Source of the DNA: G963663495 sp963663495
GTDB taxonomy: Bacteria; Bacteroidota; Rhodothermia; Rhodothermales; Bin80
Length of the DNA stretch: 64,000 nt
NCBI GenBank assembly: GCA_963663495.1
Contig: OY760427.1
Span: 310,001 to 374,000 of the forward strand
Reading direction: 5' to 3'
The position numbers were made by a program, and so were the translations under genes. Positions 46,401 to 54,433 of the stretch are shown piece after piece. Numbering within the stretch: position 1 is the first letter of the stretch; each line of letters opens with the position of its first letter. The notes under the pieces are model-generated. The model did no database searches, was not told where the DNA came from, and saw nothing but the letters and a program-made list of their open reading frames with translations.

Positions 46401-47706
46401 CAAAACAGTGCAAGCCCTTGCTCTGCTGCTTGATCGCGCCCCAACGGGACCCGCACTCGTAATCGCTCCAACGTCAGTAGTGGACAACTGGATTGACGAA
46501 GCGCGCCGCTTTGCTCCGACCTTGAACGTACGGAGGTACACGGGGTCACCCCGCGCTCGCGCCCGCCATCTGGATGACCTTGGTCCGTTCCACATGGTAG
46601 TCACTACGTATGGCATTCTTCACATAGATGTTGATGCCCTAGGTGCCGTTGATTGGGAGACAGCTGTACTGGACGAAGCCCAGGCAATCCGTAACCCGTC
46701 CACCAAGCGCGCCCGCGCTGCCCGCAAACTCAAGGCCGGATTTCGTGTCGTCACAACGGGCACCCCGATACAGAACAGCCTGGGTGATCTGTATTCGCTC
46801 TTTGCGTTTCTCAATCCGGGGATGCTAGGCTCCCAGAAGCATTTTCGTGAGAAATTCGATTTACCGATCAGTCGCGACGGGGATCCTGCCGCTGGGAATC
46901 GTCTGCGGCGTCTCATCTCAGCTTTTGTGCTGCGCCGCGTAAAGGCCGAAGTGCTGGACGATCTGCCTCCCCGAACCGAGGTCACACTACATGTCGAACT
47001 TTCGTCGGAGGAGGCGGCGCTTTATGAAGCATTGAGGCAGCGTGCGGTAGAGGACTTGGAGGCGATAGGCGTGGGGCGCACAGAACGGGAAGAAGGTGTT
47101 AAGCCGGAGCAGAGGCGCTTTCAGGTCTTGGCGCACCTGACCCGATTACGGCTCGCTTGTTGTAATCCCCGTCTGGTGCATCCCGATGGTCCGTCCAGCT
47201 CCAAAATGCAAACCTTCGCGGCTACCCTTGCTGAATTGCGCAAGGGACGGCATAAAGTTCTCGTCTTCTCCCAGTTCGTGCGCCACCTCAAGCTGATTGA
47301 AGAGCACTTGGTCGAAGCCGGGATTCCGTATCAGTATCTTGATGGCTCAACCCCTGCTAAAGCCCGATCGCAGCGTATCGCCGCATTTCAGGCGGGCGAG
47401 GGCGATGTGTTCCTTATATCGCTCAAGGCTGGAGGGGTGGGACTTAACCTGACAGCGGCCGACTACGTAATCCACATGGATCCGTGGTGGAATCCCGCAG
47501 CGGAGGACCAGGCCTCGGACCGCGCTCATCGCATTGGCCAGACTCGTCCGGTTACGATCTACCGGCTGGTCACTAAGGATACAATTGAGGAGCAGATCGT
47601 CCAGCTACACCACAGTAAGCGAGAGCTGGCCGACAGACTGCTTGAAGGAACGGACACCTCTGCCCGGTTAAGCACGAAAGAGCTCCTGAAGCTGCTCCGG
47701 GGCTAA
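43489..47706 (+). CDS. Second large SNF2-family helicase
   Basis: A 1,405-residue protein. The N-terminal ~900 residues are unassigned, with helical stretches, a basic patch (KGKARKGKRKSSRKERRLVW near 475) and possibly the SNF2-associated domain of bacterial HepA-like proteins. The C-terminal third is a canonical SNF2 motor: LADDMGLGKTVQALALLLDR near 965, LDEAQAIRNPSTKRARAARK near 1062, TTGTPIQNSLGDLYSLFAFL near 1090, LISLKAGGVGLNLTAADYVI, DPWWNPAAEDQASDRAHRIG and TRPVTIYRLVTKDTIEEQIV near 1305-1365. All motor motifs look intact. It differs from the DrmD-like protein at 14540 in length and motif wording. It stands alone between two tnpB elements; its partners, if any, may have been lost. A role in defence is suggested only by location. 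Confidence 0.88.
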   Translation: MVFDGSQQVSRFAATFRALSPVEQVVALAYGVVYPNSFTRHKMASSLRNCRFEFVKQRVTLPTYRTAADAPLAAGILLNAGTRRGAQLVAYDDWAPWLTVEAFRQGMLSKIQSAFAYDFNEKWRFDEKNAVMILRNRVVAGQWDQIQNEEILMKSGRLTWLAHPVAAHLLSTLPDTYVDAAYSDCFPELLRRIDSPDSVLNAYASSRAIRVIHAANVAMLHVMRGAFDETLAVFEQLPEDERKTKIARIMHASFCALVAMLRGDDEAAIAKIEEAIRCEKDNSRKRNIFPDCEPFKLALLALVRSHTPARKATLNHLLHVASLHELDSTFLRTIQRACLVRDGDIPSLGPFERDIPGILMDGLFFCWAQTFPSPAGQKQFSKLLSLGAKAADNGYRWLAAECFEVCTRWWRADNRVENEFQVVLARALGTETPSTSDIAAGMHQELGTVPLASAIRPQAEWEHDLERFEQVAYEAKGKARKGKRKSSRKERRLVWLLEIGDRDSVIARPKVQHGYRNGKWSKGQLVSLKRLWEQMTEMDFLTDKDRAVAAKITHGFGYSSYSLIYYLPPSGLYQLAGHRYIFNENEELMELVRREPELLVQEKEKTLQIQVHPHADDADSDGYSVHIVSDTRIELAYFSRENKRLCTAVPVHGIVLPRKAKDRLIEAVSTLAEDIRVQGLIGGKASVATHVTGDPIPWVRLEPSGPGLIATLLVEPVPESGMYFQPGAGGNTTFATVAGSTVQAQRDHAAETKAVRDLTLACPMLSAAGPDLSMAVPDPGNCIELVDQLDAARARCLWPSGQPFRVVGRVDSKSLRLRVKAAKDWFRATGSLQVNEDRVLDLRALFDLMDQNPRSRFVPVEKDAFVSLTSSFQRQLEDLRNLSSASGKEGLRIHGLAALSLKDFFEDAQLTSDDGWGEMRRKFDDARSFEPKVPGTLQAELRPYQVDGYKWLARLGRWGVGACLADDMGLGKTVQALALLLDRAPTGPALVIAPTSVVDNWIDEARRFAPTLNVRRYTGSPRARARHLDDLGPFHMVVTTYGILHIDVDALGAVDWETAVLDEAQAIRNPSTKRARAARKLKAGFRVVTTGTPIQNSLGDLYSLFAFLNPGMLGSQKHFREKFDLPISRDGDPAAGNRLRRLISAFVLRRVKAEVLDDLPPRTEVTLHVELSSEEAALYEALRQRAVEDLEAIGVGRTEREEGVKPEQRRFQVLAHLTRLRLACCNPRLVHPDGPSSSKMQTFAATLAELRKGRHKVLVFSQFVRHLKLIEEHLVEAGIPYQYLDGSTPAKARSQRIAAFQAGEGDVFLISLKAGGVGLNLTAADYVIHMDPWWNPAAEDQASDRAHRIGQTRPVTIYRLVTKDTIEEQIVQLHHSKRELADRLLEGTDTSARLSTKELLKLLRG

Positions 47707-47709
47707 CAC

Positions 47710-47960
47710 TGTCCGTTGCCTTGAAAACAGTACGATGTTCCTGCTCCGGATGACTGACAGGTTTCAACTCCCCCAGCCGTAAAAGACGACACAGGTTAGC
47801 AGCATCCGCGTAATCTTCCTTGTGCGCACTCTGACTGATAAGCGAATTGTGCCGCGAATCACACGCCGCCAACTTATCCACATAAATCCACATAACCGCG
47901 CAGTGCTCCTGACAGCCTGTCTGCCAGCGAGGCTTCCTCAATAGTCAATATCTTCCTGCG
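47710..47960 (-). pseudogene. IS110-family transposase relic
   Basis: Across two frames the minus strand reads ILTIEEASLADRLSGALRGY, then VDKLAACDSRHNSLISQSAH and KEDYADAANLCRLLRLGELK with PVSHPEQEHRTVFKA. This is the DEDD-domain pattern of IS110 transposases (DPR-N-LI...KxDxxDAxxLAxLLR). About 85 residues remain, frameshifted and without the C-terminal serine domain. It starts directly after the SNF2 stop codon. Confidence 0.75.
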
Positions 47961-48035
47961 CCCGTGCACCGATCGGCCCCTCTTCCTCATCACCGGGCGT
48001 CCGGTCCATGGCTTTCCCTCCGCAGAGCAATCAAT

Positions 48036-49486
48036 GGGAGTTATATGGCTGAGTGCCACGCGTTTTCGCAGGAGTTACTTTTTGTGCTTTGGTGGTGCAG
48101 ACAGGATGGCTTTCGCCAGTTCTTCATATTCGGTTCCCGCTTTTCACGAAAAACTGCAATTATTTCAAATACCTCAACACGTGGGTACTCATGCTATATA
48201 AGTTCCATATATTAGGAAGTTATATACAACAGTGCCATGCCCGAAACGGTTAGTGCATACCGCCATATCACATACAGGCTGTTGCCCGGAAGTCGGAGTA
48301 ACGCCAAGTATGTTGCTGGATTAGCGGGTGCGTGTAGGTTTGTGTGGAATGCCATCCTCGCAGAGCAGAGCGAGGCGTACAAGAAAGCGAAAGAGGCTGG
48401 AGAGAAGCCGCCCTCGGTAAGCTTCTTCTCGCTGGGGAAGCGGTTCACGGCACTGCGCCGTACGGTCGAGTGGCTACCTGAATACTCCTTTGGTGTCGTT
48501 AGATACACATTGAAATATCAAGCGGATGCATGGAAGGCATTCTTCAAGGAGGGTAAGAGAAGACCGAGATTCCATTCCAGACGTGGTAGTACGCCTTCGT
48601 TCACGATCCCGGATTACGTAAGGGTTCGGGATGGCAAGCTGTATATCCCGAAAGTGGGATATATGGCGCTCCGCAGGCGGGGAGGCAACCCGTACCCTGA
48701 TGGTATACCCGTCAAAGCCACGGTAAAGAAGAACGCCGGCAAAGGGTATGCTGTCATCTGCTACAAGATGGAGGCGCCTGTAATAGAGGATACCGGCGGT
48801 GCTGTAGGCATTGACCGTAATTGCGGGCAGGTCGCTATGGTCTCCACAGAGGGCGATACAAGCATTATCAGACAACCGGATACCAAGCGTCTTGATGCCA
48901 AGTTGAAGCGGCATCAGCGAAGACTGGCGAGACAGAAGAAAGGCTCCAACCGTCGTAACAGGCGGAAGCATAGCATCGCCCGCATACAGCGCAAGCGTGC
49001 TACCATCCTCAAGAATGCGAACCACCAGGTAAGTCGCAGTATTGCCAAATGCTCCTCAACGGTGATACTGGAGGACCTGAAGATCAAAGCGATGACACGT
49101 TCAGCTAAGGGGACGATGGAGAGCTTTGGCACAAACGTCAAACAGAAGTCTGGCCTCAACCGTGGAATACTGCGAACAGGTTGGGGCCAGCAGATGCTGG
49201 GCTATAAGTGCCGCAAGGTGATAAAGGTTACCGCTGCCTATACCAGTCAGCGGTGTTCTGTGTGTGGGCACACAGAAGCGAGTAACCGTAAGACGCAGAG
49301 CAAATTCACGTGTATGTCCTGTGGCCATGCGGATCATGCAGACCTGAATGCGGCTGCAAACATACTGGCCTCCGGGATTGGGGCTTCTGCACGGCGAGGG
49401 GCATTCGGGTTACCGACCCCTATGACCTGTGAAATTGATACTAGTGCCTCACTGTGTACAGTTGGTCACTCACGTATATAATTCCC
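48036..49486 (+). mobile_element. tnpB-only element, copy 4
   Basis: A 1,451-bp element nearly identical to copy 2 (6 bp shorter because of a two-codon deletion). The left end is GGGAGTTATATGGCTGAGTG; the right end read inward is GGGAATTATATACGTGAGTG. The 8-bp sequence CAATCAAT lies on both sides (48028-48035 and 49487-49494). Its right border is 10 bases from the stop codon of the TPR lipoprotein gene. The first ~170 bp again form a MITE-like subelement (48036-48205). Confidence 0.8.
48237..49481 (+). CDS. tnpB: TnpB RNA-guided nuclease, second full-length copy
   Basis: A 414-residue TnpB, close to identical to the protein at 34797. It lacks two residues in the conserved GWGQLDQMLGYKC segment (here GWGQQMLGYKC) and has KGYAVICYKM where copy 2 has KWYAVICYKI. 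The RuvC acids (GIDRNCGQVAMVS, VILEDLKI, DHADLNAAANIL) and the zinc-finger cysteines are present. The missing LD pair lies between RuvC-II and the zinc finger and could reduce activity. The stop lies in the right end of the element, and an omega RNA probably overlaps the gene's 3' part. Confidence 0.92.
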   Translation: MPETVSAYRHITYRLLPGSRSNAKYVAGLAGACRFVWNAILAEQSEAYKKAKEAGEKPPSVSFFSLGKRFTALRRTVEWLPEYSFGVVRYTLKYQADAWKAFFKEGKRRPRFHSRRGSTPSFTIPDYVRVRDGKLYIPKVGYMALRRRGGNPYPDGIPVKATVKKNAGKGYAVICYKMEAPVIEDTGGAVGIDRNCGQVAMVSTEGDTSIIRQPDTKRLDAKLKRHQRRLARQKKGSNRRNRRKHSIARIQRKRATILKNANHQVSRSIAKCSSTVILEDLKIKAMTRSAKGTMESFGTNVKQKSGLNRGILRTGWGQQMLGYKCRKVIKVTAAYTSQRCSVCGHTEASNRKTQSKFTCMSCGHADHADLNAAANILASGIGASARRGAFGLPTPMTCEIDTSASLCTVGHSRI

Positions 49487-49496
49487 CAATCAATTG

Positions 49497-50936
49497 TTAC
49501 ATCGCACTAAGCCGTGCAAGCACCCGAAGCGCCTCCTCCCTCTCGCCTCGCCGGCGGTGCAGCTCAATCAAGTATCGCAATAACGCCAGCCGATCGAGAG
49601 AGTCCAACTGGCCGATAGCCAAGTCCGCTCGTTGCGCGGCCGCCAACGCCGATGCGGGATGGTTGCGAAGCAGGAGTGCAACATCAAACGCTGCTCGAGC
49701 AGTGCCACTGAAACCGGTAGCCTCACTTTGAAGAAAGTATGCGAGTGCCGACACACGATCACCGGCCCGCAGCCGCGCCTGTCCCAGATTATAAGCAATT
49801 GCTCCGTAGTCCTCGCGCACGAAGTCAAAATCCGTGGCGATACTGTCACGTGAAGCCTCCTTCCAGGCCGCCTGCAACATTAAAATCGACTCCTTATGCC
49901 GCTCCAGCTTGTGGTAGAAGACAGCTAATTGATGCCGCGCCTCAATACGCGCAGTCGTGGATTCAAGGCGTGGCAAAAGACGCTCCATACCCCGGACAGC
50001 AGAGCCCACATCGGAAGCGCTGACAGCCCGCAGAGAATCCCAGATAGCCCGAGTGCGCAGGTTTCCCCCATCCCATTGAACCACCGCACGCTCGGCCGCG
50101 ATGATCAGACTGTCTGCCATGCTCGAATGCCATTGTTCTGCCATGGCCAGAAGGTGCAGCGCAATGGCACTGTCCTGCACCATGATGGCCGCTTGGCACC
50201 CACGCACATAGTAGGTGAAAATAGCCGACGAATCTGCCACGGTATCCTGCATCGTAGCATCATCCGATGCGGTAGTTGCTGCCAATAGCCAAAGCTTGAC
50301 TGCCTTCCCAAGATTGCCTTCTTCCTCCACTGATTGTGCTAACAACCCTGCATAATCATGCCGATCCTGGTGCATGGCGAACAGCCGTTCAAGCACCTGG
50401 GAGGCCTCGGCATGAGCGCCTGCCTCACCCAATGCCGAGGCCCTTACCGAATACGTCCGTGCCAGCCAATACCGGCTCTCCTCGTCAAATGGATTTGCGC
50501 GCAGCGCATCCTCAAACAACGACTGGGCCTCGGCCAAAAGTGCAACTGCGCGCACAGCGTCGGAGGCTTTGGCATAAGAGTCCAACACCCTTGCGCCATC
50601 GTTGAATGATCTTACCGCAACCTCCGACGATTCTGTTGACGTGGAGCCAACAGAATCGGTAGGAAAAATAAATGCTAATGTGGAATCAGCGAGCGTAGCC
50701 CCCAATGCAGCTAGCAGCAAGCCCTCCCGTTTGAAATCCGTACTGCGCACGCTCTCCTCTGGTCCAACGATGGCGCTGTCCGCCAATGCTGCTGCCTGCA
50801 TCACAATCAAACTATCAACTCCTGAGACCGTGAGCGCAGTGTTAGGAATAGACTCTGGTGCAACAGTAACGATGCCGGGCGCGTGACACGCTGCGCCAAG
50901 AACGGTAAGCAGGACGAAAGCTTTCGGTTTAATCAT
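49497..50936 (-). CDS. TPR-containing lipoprotein of the ExbBD cluster
   Basis: A 479-residue protein with a probable lipoprotein signal (MIKPKAFVLLTVLGAACHAP; Cys near residue 17). Helical TPR-like pairs run through the chain (AQSLFEDALRANPFDEESRY, ARTYSVRASALGEAGAHAEA, ALLRYLIELHRRRGEREEAL). It overlaps the upstream TonB-like gene by 4 bases (ATGA-type), so it belongs to that operon. It probably sits at the periplasmic face of a membrane and binds partners of the energising complex; no enzymatic motif is visible. The C-terminus ends 10 bases from a tnpB element, which may have shortened or altered it. Confidence 0.7.
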   Translation of the reverse strand: MIKPKAFVLLTVLGAACHAPGIVTVAPESIPNTALTVSGVDSLIVMQAAALADSAIVGPEESVRSTDFKREGLLLAALGATLADSTLAFIFPTDSVGSTSTESSEVAVRSFNDGARVLDSYAKASDAVRAVALLAEAQSLFEDALRANPFDEESRYWLARTYSVRASALGEAGAHAEASQVLERLFAMHQDRHDYAGLLAQSVEEEGNLGKAVKLWLLAATTASDDATMQDTVADSSAIFTYYVRGCQAAIMVQDSAIALHLLAMAEQWHSSMADSLIIAAERAVVQWDGGNLRTRAIWDSLRAVSASDVGSAVRGMERLLPRLESTTARIEARHQLAVFYHKLERHKESILMLQAAWKEASRDSIATDFDFVREDYGAIAYNLGQARLRAGDRVSALAYFLQSEATGFSGTARAAFDVALLLRNHPASALAAAQRADLAIGQLDSLDRLALLRYLIELHRRRGEREEALRVLARLSAM

Positions 50937-51844
50937 AATTGCAGCCTTTCCTCATCCCACCAACCCAGGAAGATTCTATAGAACTGTCGGGCCTCCGGGC
51001 TTGCCGCCGCACGTTCCTCTGACACAACTCCGGTAATCACGCCCCCACTTCGCCTTGCATAGCCAACCCTGAATGACTTGCCCTCGCGCTGAAAGCTTCG
51101 GTCAATCAGGTAAAATGTCTGATTCTCACGTACCAGAACAATATGGATCTCACGCAGCGGAACACGCGCCATGAGGTAGGCTTCGTACACGGCTCCAGCA
51201 TGCAGGAAGGTAGCTTGCGAAGTAAGGTCCTCAGATTGTGGTTGAACATGCTGCCTGATGCCGGGAGGAAGCTCCGATGCCGCAAGCCGCATCCAATCCA
51301 TGATCTCGTTAAGCTCAATCGTAAGGCTATCCCTCCTTACATCCGACTCCGCAGATGCTATGGTCTTTGGCTCGGTCGGCTCAGGAAGTACCAACTGATC
51401 AACCTTGAACCGTACGCCGCTGCTGTCACGCTGCGAACGGGCAAGCTCAATTCCAGCGCCAAGTCGAACTGTAGAGCGTCGGAGCACGCCGCCAACCCGG
51501 GTGCGGGCGGCTACGCCCCCCGCAATGGTGGTGGTACTCCGAAGAGGAACCGCTGGCCGCATCCTCCGATTTAACGGTAATGGTGCTACGATGGACTCCT
51601 CAGCAAGAAGTGATCTGTCTAATACGCTATGGGTTGTCGCACTCGCACCCTTGCTTTCCGGGACCGCGATTGTGGATTGCTGAACGGGTAACGTAACATC
51701 ACGGAAGGTCAGTGTTTGCGATCCATGTGAACCTCCAGTGACATGTACACGCGCCGCCAGCCACCAACCGCCAAAAAGCAGCAATGCGGCCAGCGCCGTT
51801 GAGGTCATCCGTTCATGCCATCTGCGAAGCCTATTCATTGTCAT
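50933..51844 (-). CDS. Single-pass membrane protein in TonB position
   Basis: A ~304-residue protein with one N-terminal membrane anchor (STALAALLLFGGWWLAARVH) and a long periplasmic region with Ser/Thr/Arg-rich linker (residues ~40-170), then a compact end (YEAYLMARVPLREIHIVLVR ... FYRIFLGWWDEERLQL). It occupies the place of tonB next to exbB and two exbD genes, but I see no classical TonB C-terminal motif or Pro-Lys repeat. The ATG at 51844 or 51838 is likely; both overlap the end of the second ExbD gene. It may be a divergent TonB-like transducer or a new partner of the motor. Confidence 0.6.
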   Translation of the reverse strand: MTMNRLRRWHERMTSTALAALLLFGGWWLAARVHVTGGSHGSQTLTFRDVTLPVQQSTIAVPESKGASATTHSVLDRSLLAEESIVAPLPLNRRMRPAVPLRSTTTIAGGVAARTRVGGVLRRSTVRLGAGIELARSQRDSSGVRFKVDQLVLPEPTEPKTIASAESDVRRDSLTIELNEIMDWMRLAASELPPGIRQHVQPQSEDLTSQATFLHAGAVYEAYLMARVPLREIHIVLVRENQTFYLIDRSFQREGKSFRVGYARRSGGVITGVVSEERAAASPEARQFYRIFLGWWDEERLQL

Positions 51845-52211
51845 GCTCCAACGTGCAGTATTGATGGGCATGCTCGCACAGATCAAGTACATCCACTATC
51901 TCCTGGACCGAGGTATCGCCTACACTCCTGATGACCACATCGCCGATACCTGGCTTCATGAGGCACTCCAGCAGCGCATCACGGCCCGTCGCGCTGCAAA
52001 CCGTACCACCTTGGGGCAAAGCCACAAGTGCGTAGTGCGCTCCCGGTGCGGCTCGAACCCTATGGGTGATTTTTCCCGGTTGTACGCCTGACTGCCTTCC
52101 CGGTAACGGTACTTGCAACGCGCTCCCCAAGTCAGCCACCGCAAGGAAGGCCATTAGCAGTAATAGCCCAAGATCAATGAATCGTAATAACAGGCTATAA
52201 CCGTGTTTCAT
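51831..52211 (-). CDS. ExbD/TolR-like protein, second copy
   Basis: A 126-residue protein with one N-terminal membrane segment (LLLRFIDLGLLLLMAFLAVA) carrying the aspartate typical of ExbD/TolR (FID), and a small periplasmic domain ending in a beta-alpha pattern (VVIRSVGDTSVQEIVDVLDL) as in ExbD. It overlaps the first ExbD gene by 4 bases. With ExbB it would form a proton-driven motor in the inner membrane. Two different ExbD genes in one cluster occur in Bacteroidota Ton systems. Confidence 0.8.
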   Translation of the reverse strand: MKHGYSLLLRFIDLGLLLLMAFLAVADLGSALQVPLPGRQSGVQPGKITHRVRAAPGAHYALVALPQGGTVCSATGRDALLECLMKPGIGDVVIRSVGDTSVQEIVDVLDLCEHAHQYCTLEHDNE

Positions 52212-52558
52212 GAATCAATACGCTTTACAATGAACGTGGCCTGCCTGCCTGCTAGCCGTGAAGCCCTGCTGCCGCCTGCAAGGATGCGTGCAGGTGCACC
52301 TCTGTCGGCAACGAATTCAACGGGACCAGTGCCCTGACTGAGCACGGACTCCAATGAGGTTGCACCTGTATCGGGATGGTACAGGGTCCCGTCTTCCCGG
52401 ATAAGGATCCTCAGAGGTCCAACTATTCGTCCGCGGTCCTCCAGCATGCCGGTAACCGGCGGCTCAACCGGCCCGAGCCTAATGGTGGATGCGGCCATCA
52501 GGCTTAGTAGAAGCAAGAGCGTGATATCAACGAGCCGTAGGATAAGTGAGCCCCGCAT
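52208..52558 (-). CDS. ExbD/TolR-like protein, first copy
   Basis: A 116-residue ExbD-like protein. The ATG at 52558 (MRGSLILRLVDITLLLLLSL) is preferred, 2 bases after the ExbB stop; the longer frame from 52615 lies inside exbB. The membrane segment contains the proton-path aspartate (LVDITLLLLL). A short periplasmic part follows (GPLRILIREDGTLYHPDTGA). Confidence 0.8.
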   Translation of the reverse strand: MRGSLILRLVDITLLLLLSLMAASTIRLGPVEPPVTGMLEDRGRIVGPLRILIREDGTLYHPDTGATSLESVLSQGTGPVEFVADRGAPARILAGGSRASRLAGRQATFIVKRIDS

Positions 52559-52560
52559 GG

Positions 52561-53196
52561 TTAAGAATTCGACGTACTGAGTGCAAGAAGTCGGTAGCGC
52601 ACGGTTCCTGCCCAATCCTCTGCTCTCTCAACATATCGGCTGTTCCATCCCTGCACCATGGTTTCCAGGAGCTCAAGCACAATGGTAACCACAATGCCCA
52701 GTAGCGTGGATACGACAGCGATGGCAATGCCTGCAAAAATGGTCTCCGCATCTCGAGTACCAGCGGAGAACAATACATATATGCCAACCAATGTCCCCAG
52801 AAGTCCCAGCCCCCCGGCAGAGCTGGAAAGAAACGCTATCACGCGTTCCGTGCGACCGTAGGCGGCACGAGCGGCCCCTGCCACAACCACTGCTTCCTGC
52901 CCCAGTGCGGCAGCATCGTCCGGTCGTGCACGCGAGATCTCCAACATGCCTTCCAGCAATCTGGCATACAAACTGGCTCGGCAGCGTGACAACTCCGCCG
53001 CCAGGTCTGTATGATCAAGCAATGCAACTGGCATGCGCCGCAAACGGCGAGCAGCCAAGCCATCACCCACCAAGCGCACAAGCCTGGTGCACAGCACCAG
53101 GAGACCGGCAATCAACACTGCAAGGATGGGCCACTGGAAACCGCCTGCCTGGGAAATAAGATCAAGCAATGAAGTATTTTGTGCGAGAGCTGTCAT
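52561..53196 (-). CDS. exbB: MotA/TolQ/ExbB-type proton channel subunit
   Basis: A 211-residue inner-membrane protein with three hydrophobic segments: WPILAVLIAGLLVLCTRLVR near residue 22, and FLSSSAGGLGLLGTLVGIYV plus FAGIAIAVVSTLLGIVVTIV near 120-170, the typical GLLGTLVG and AIAxxSTLxG motifs of the TolQ/ExbB family. Together with the ExbD proteins it converts proton flow to movement of a periplasmic transducer. It is the first gene of a five-gene run in which neighbours overlap or nearly touch. Confidence 0.9.
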   Translation of the reverse strand: MTALAQNTSLLDLISQAGGFQWPILAVLIAGLLVLCTRLVRLVGDGLAARRLRRMPVALLDHTDLAAELSRCRASLYARLLEGMLEISRARPDDAAALGQEAVVVAGAARAAYGRTERVIAFLSSSAGGLGLLGTLVGIYVLFSAGTRDAETIFAGIAIAVVSTLLGIVVTIVLELLETMVQGWNSRYVERAEDWAGTVRYRLLALSTSNS

Positions 53197-53236
53197 GGAG
53201 TATGGTTGAAGTCTTACAGGCTACTGTGAATGAAAC

Positions 53237-54301
53237 TCATGGAATTCGGGCGGCCATTGGACTTCCCCCGACGATCTCAGAAGGAGAAGGGACACGATCT
53301 CCAATCCCGCGAAATGCCCAATACCCTTCCTGACTCACCTCTGTGTGAGAATGGCCGTTGGCAGCGACAACCATCATGCCATCCGCAAACTGGATACGTG
53401 AAATCTGGCGCTCGGGAGAAAACGGGTACGGTACGCGGACTCTTTCTGAAAATGCCTGATAAGCCTTGTCCGGGGCTGCGTCGTATTCGATGATAAGTGG
53501 ACCGACACCCGGGGCTGATGCCAAACCATTATCCGTCGCAGGTACAGGAACGCGGCTGTGCACAATAAAACCTTCATCACGCACCCTACGATGATGCCAT
53601 GCCCACAAGAAATGCTGCAGCGATCCTGCATACAGTTGAGTCCGTAACCGCCGCTGGCGCCGATTGGGAGTTGCCATCTCTTCAAAGAACACGCGCGACA
53701 CCAACCGAAAGGCGTCGTCCATGTGGAATCGCTCGTACCGGTGCAGGTGCACCGTGGAACGGTACCCTGTAGCGCGGTTTTCCACAATTATCGGCTGTGA
53801 GGCTACAACCCTGAAACCGCTCTGCGTTTCGTAATAGCTCAACACATCAGGGTTCATGATTGTAGCCCGTTTCGCAGCAGCTGTGGAGCCCATAAGATCC
53901 TTCTCAAATCTGCGCGCATAGCGCTTCTCGTTTTTTCTGGTCGCAACAATCTCCAACCCTGGCAAGCCTATGGAGATGGTCGTGAGAACCACGCGGCCAA
54001 TATCCAGCGATGCATCGGAAGACATATGTAATGTGTACCCGACAGGGGCATATCCCAAATGCGACACTACAAGCACCCATGTTCCGGCGCCTGGAACCCG
54101 GATGGCAAAGCCTCCCGTGCGGTCCGCAATGTCTCCATGTGTCGTTCCTTCGACAAACACCGCTGCATCGGAAAGCGGCGCACCATCCTGATCTGTTACA
54201 ATCCCGGAGACAGTCTGCGCAACAAGTGCTGTCGGTAACAATGCCACGGCCACGGCCAAGCCTAAGGCCATTCCTTGAAACAATGTGGCCGGACGGGTCA
54301 T
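53237..54301 (-). CDS. Secreted CarboxypepD_reg-domain protein
   Basis: A 354-residue exported protein. I prefer the ATG at 54301 (MTRPATLFQGMALGLAVAVA, a signal peptide ending near AQ); 54328 adds nine residues. After the signal comes a carboxypeptidase-regulatory-like beta domain (VSGIVTDQDGAPLSDAAVFV ... GTWVLVVSHLGYAPVGYTL), common at the start of SusC/TonB-dependent proteins, but there is no receptor barrel afterwards. The rest (residues ~125-350) is unassigned. It precedes exbB by ~40 bases and might be an outer-membrane-associated client of the motor. Confidence 0.7.
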   Translation of the reverse strand: MTRPATLFQGMALGLAVAVALLPTALVAQTVSGIVTDQDGAPLSDAAVFVEGTTHGDIADRTGGFAIRVPGAGTWVLVVSHLGYAPVGYTLHMSSDASLDIGRVVLTTISIGLPGLEIVATRKNEKRYARRFEKDLMGSTAAAKRATIMNPDVLSYYETQSGFRVVASQPIIVENRATGYRSTVHLHRYERFHMDDAFRLVSRVFFEEMATPNRRQRRLRTQLYAGSLQHFLWAWHHRRVRDEGFIVHSRVPVPATDNGLASAPGVGPLIIEYDAAPDKAYQAFSERVRVPYPFSPERQISRIQFADGMMVVAANGHSHTEVSQEGYWAFRGIGDRVPSPSEIVGGSPMAARIP

Positions 54302-54433
54302 GATAGTATGTGTGATCTGATAGGACATTCTCTTATGCTATATAGTATGAATTATATTATATGACATAATATACACGATATATAGCTCATGAATACATTT
54401 ATACTGTTCACCATACAATTACGACATATGGCA
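54302..54433 (-). promoter_or_regulatory. Very AT-rich promoter region of the ExbBD-type cluster
   Basis: This gap is strikingly AT-rich compared with its surroundings, with runs such as TATATAGTATGAATTATATT and several TATAAT-like hexamers. It lies directly upstream of the CarboxypepD_reg gene and downstream of the fimbrial operon, so it is the likely promoter for the 49497-54301 genes. Exact boxes are not assigned. Confidence 0.5.
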
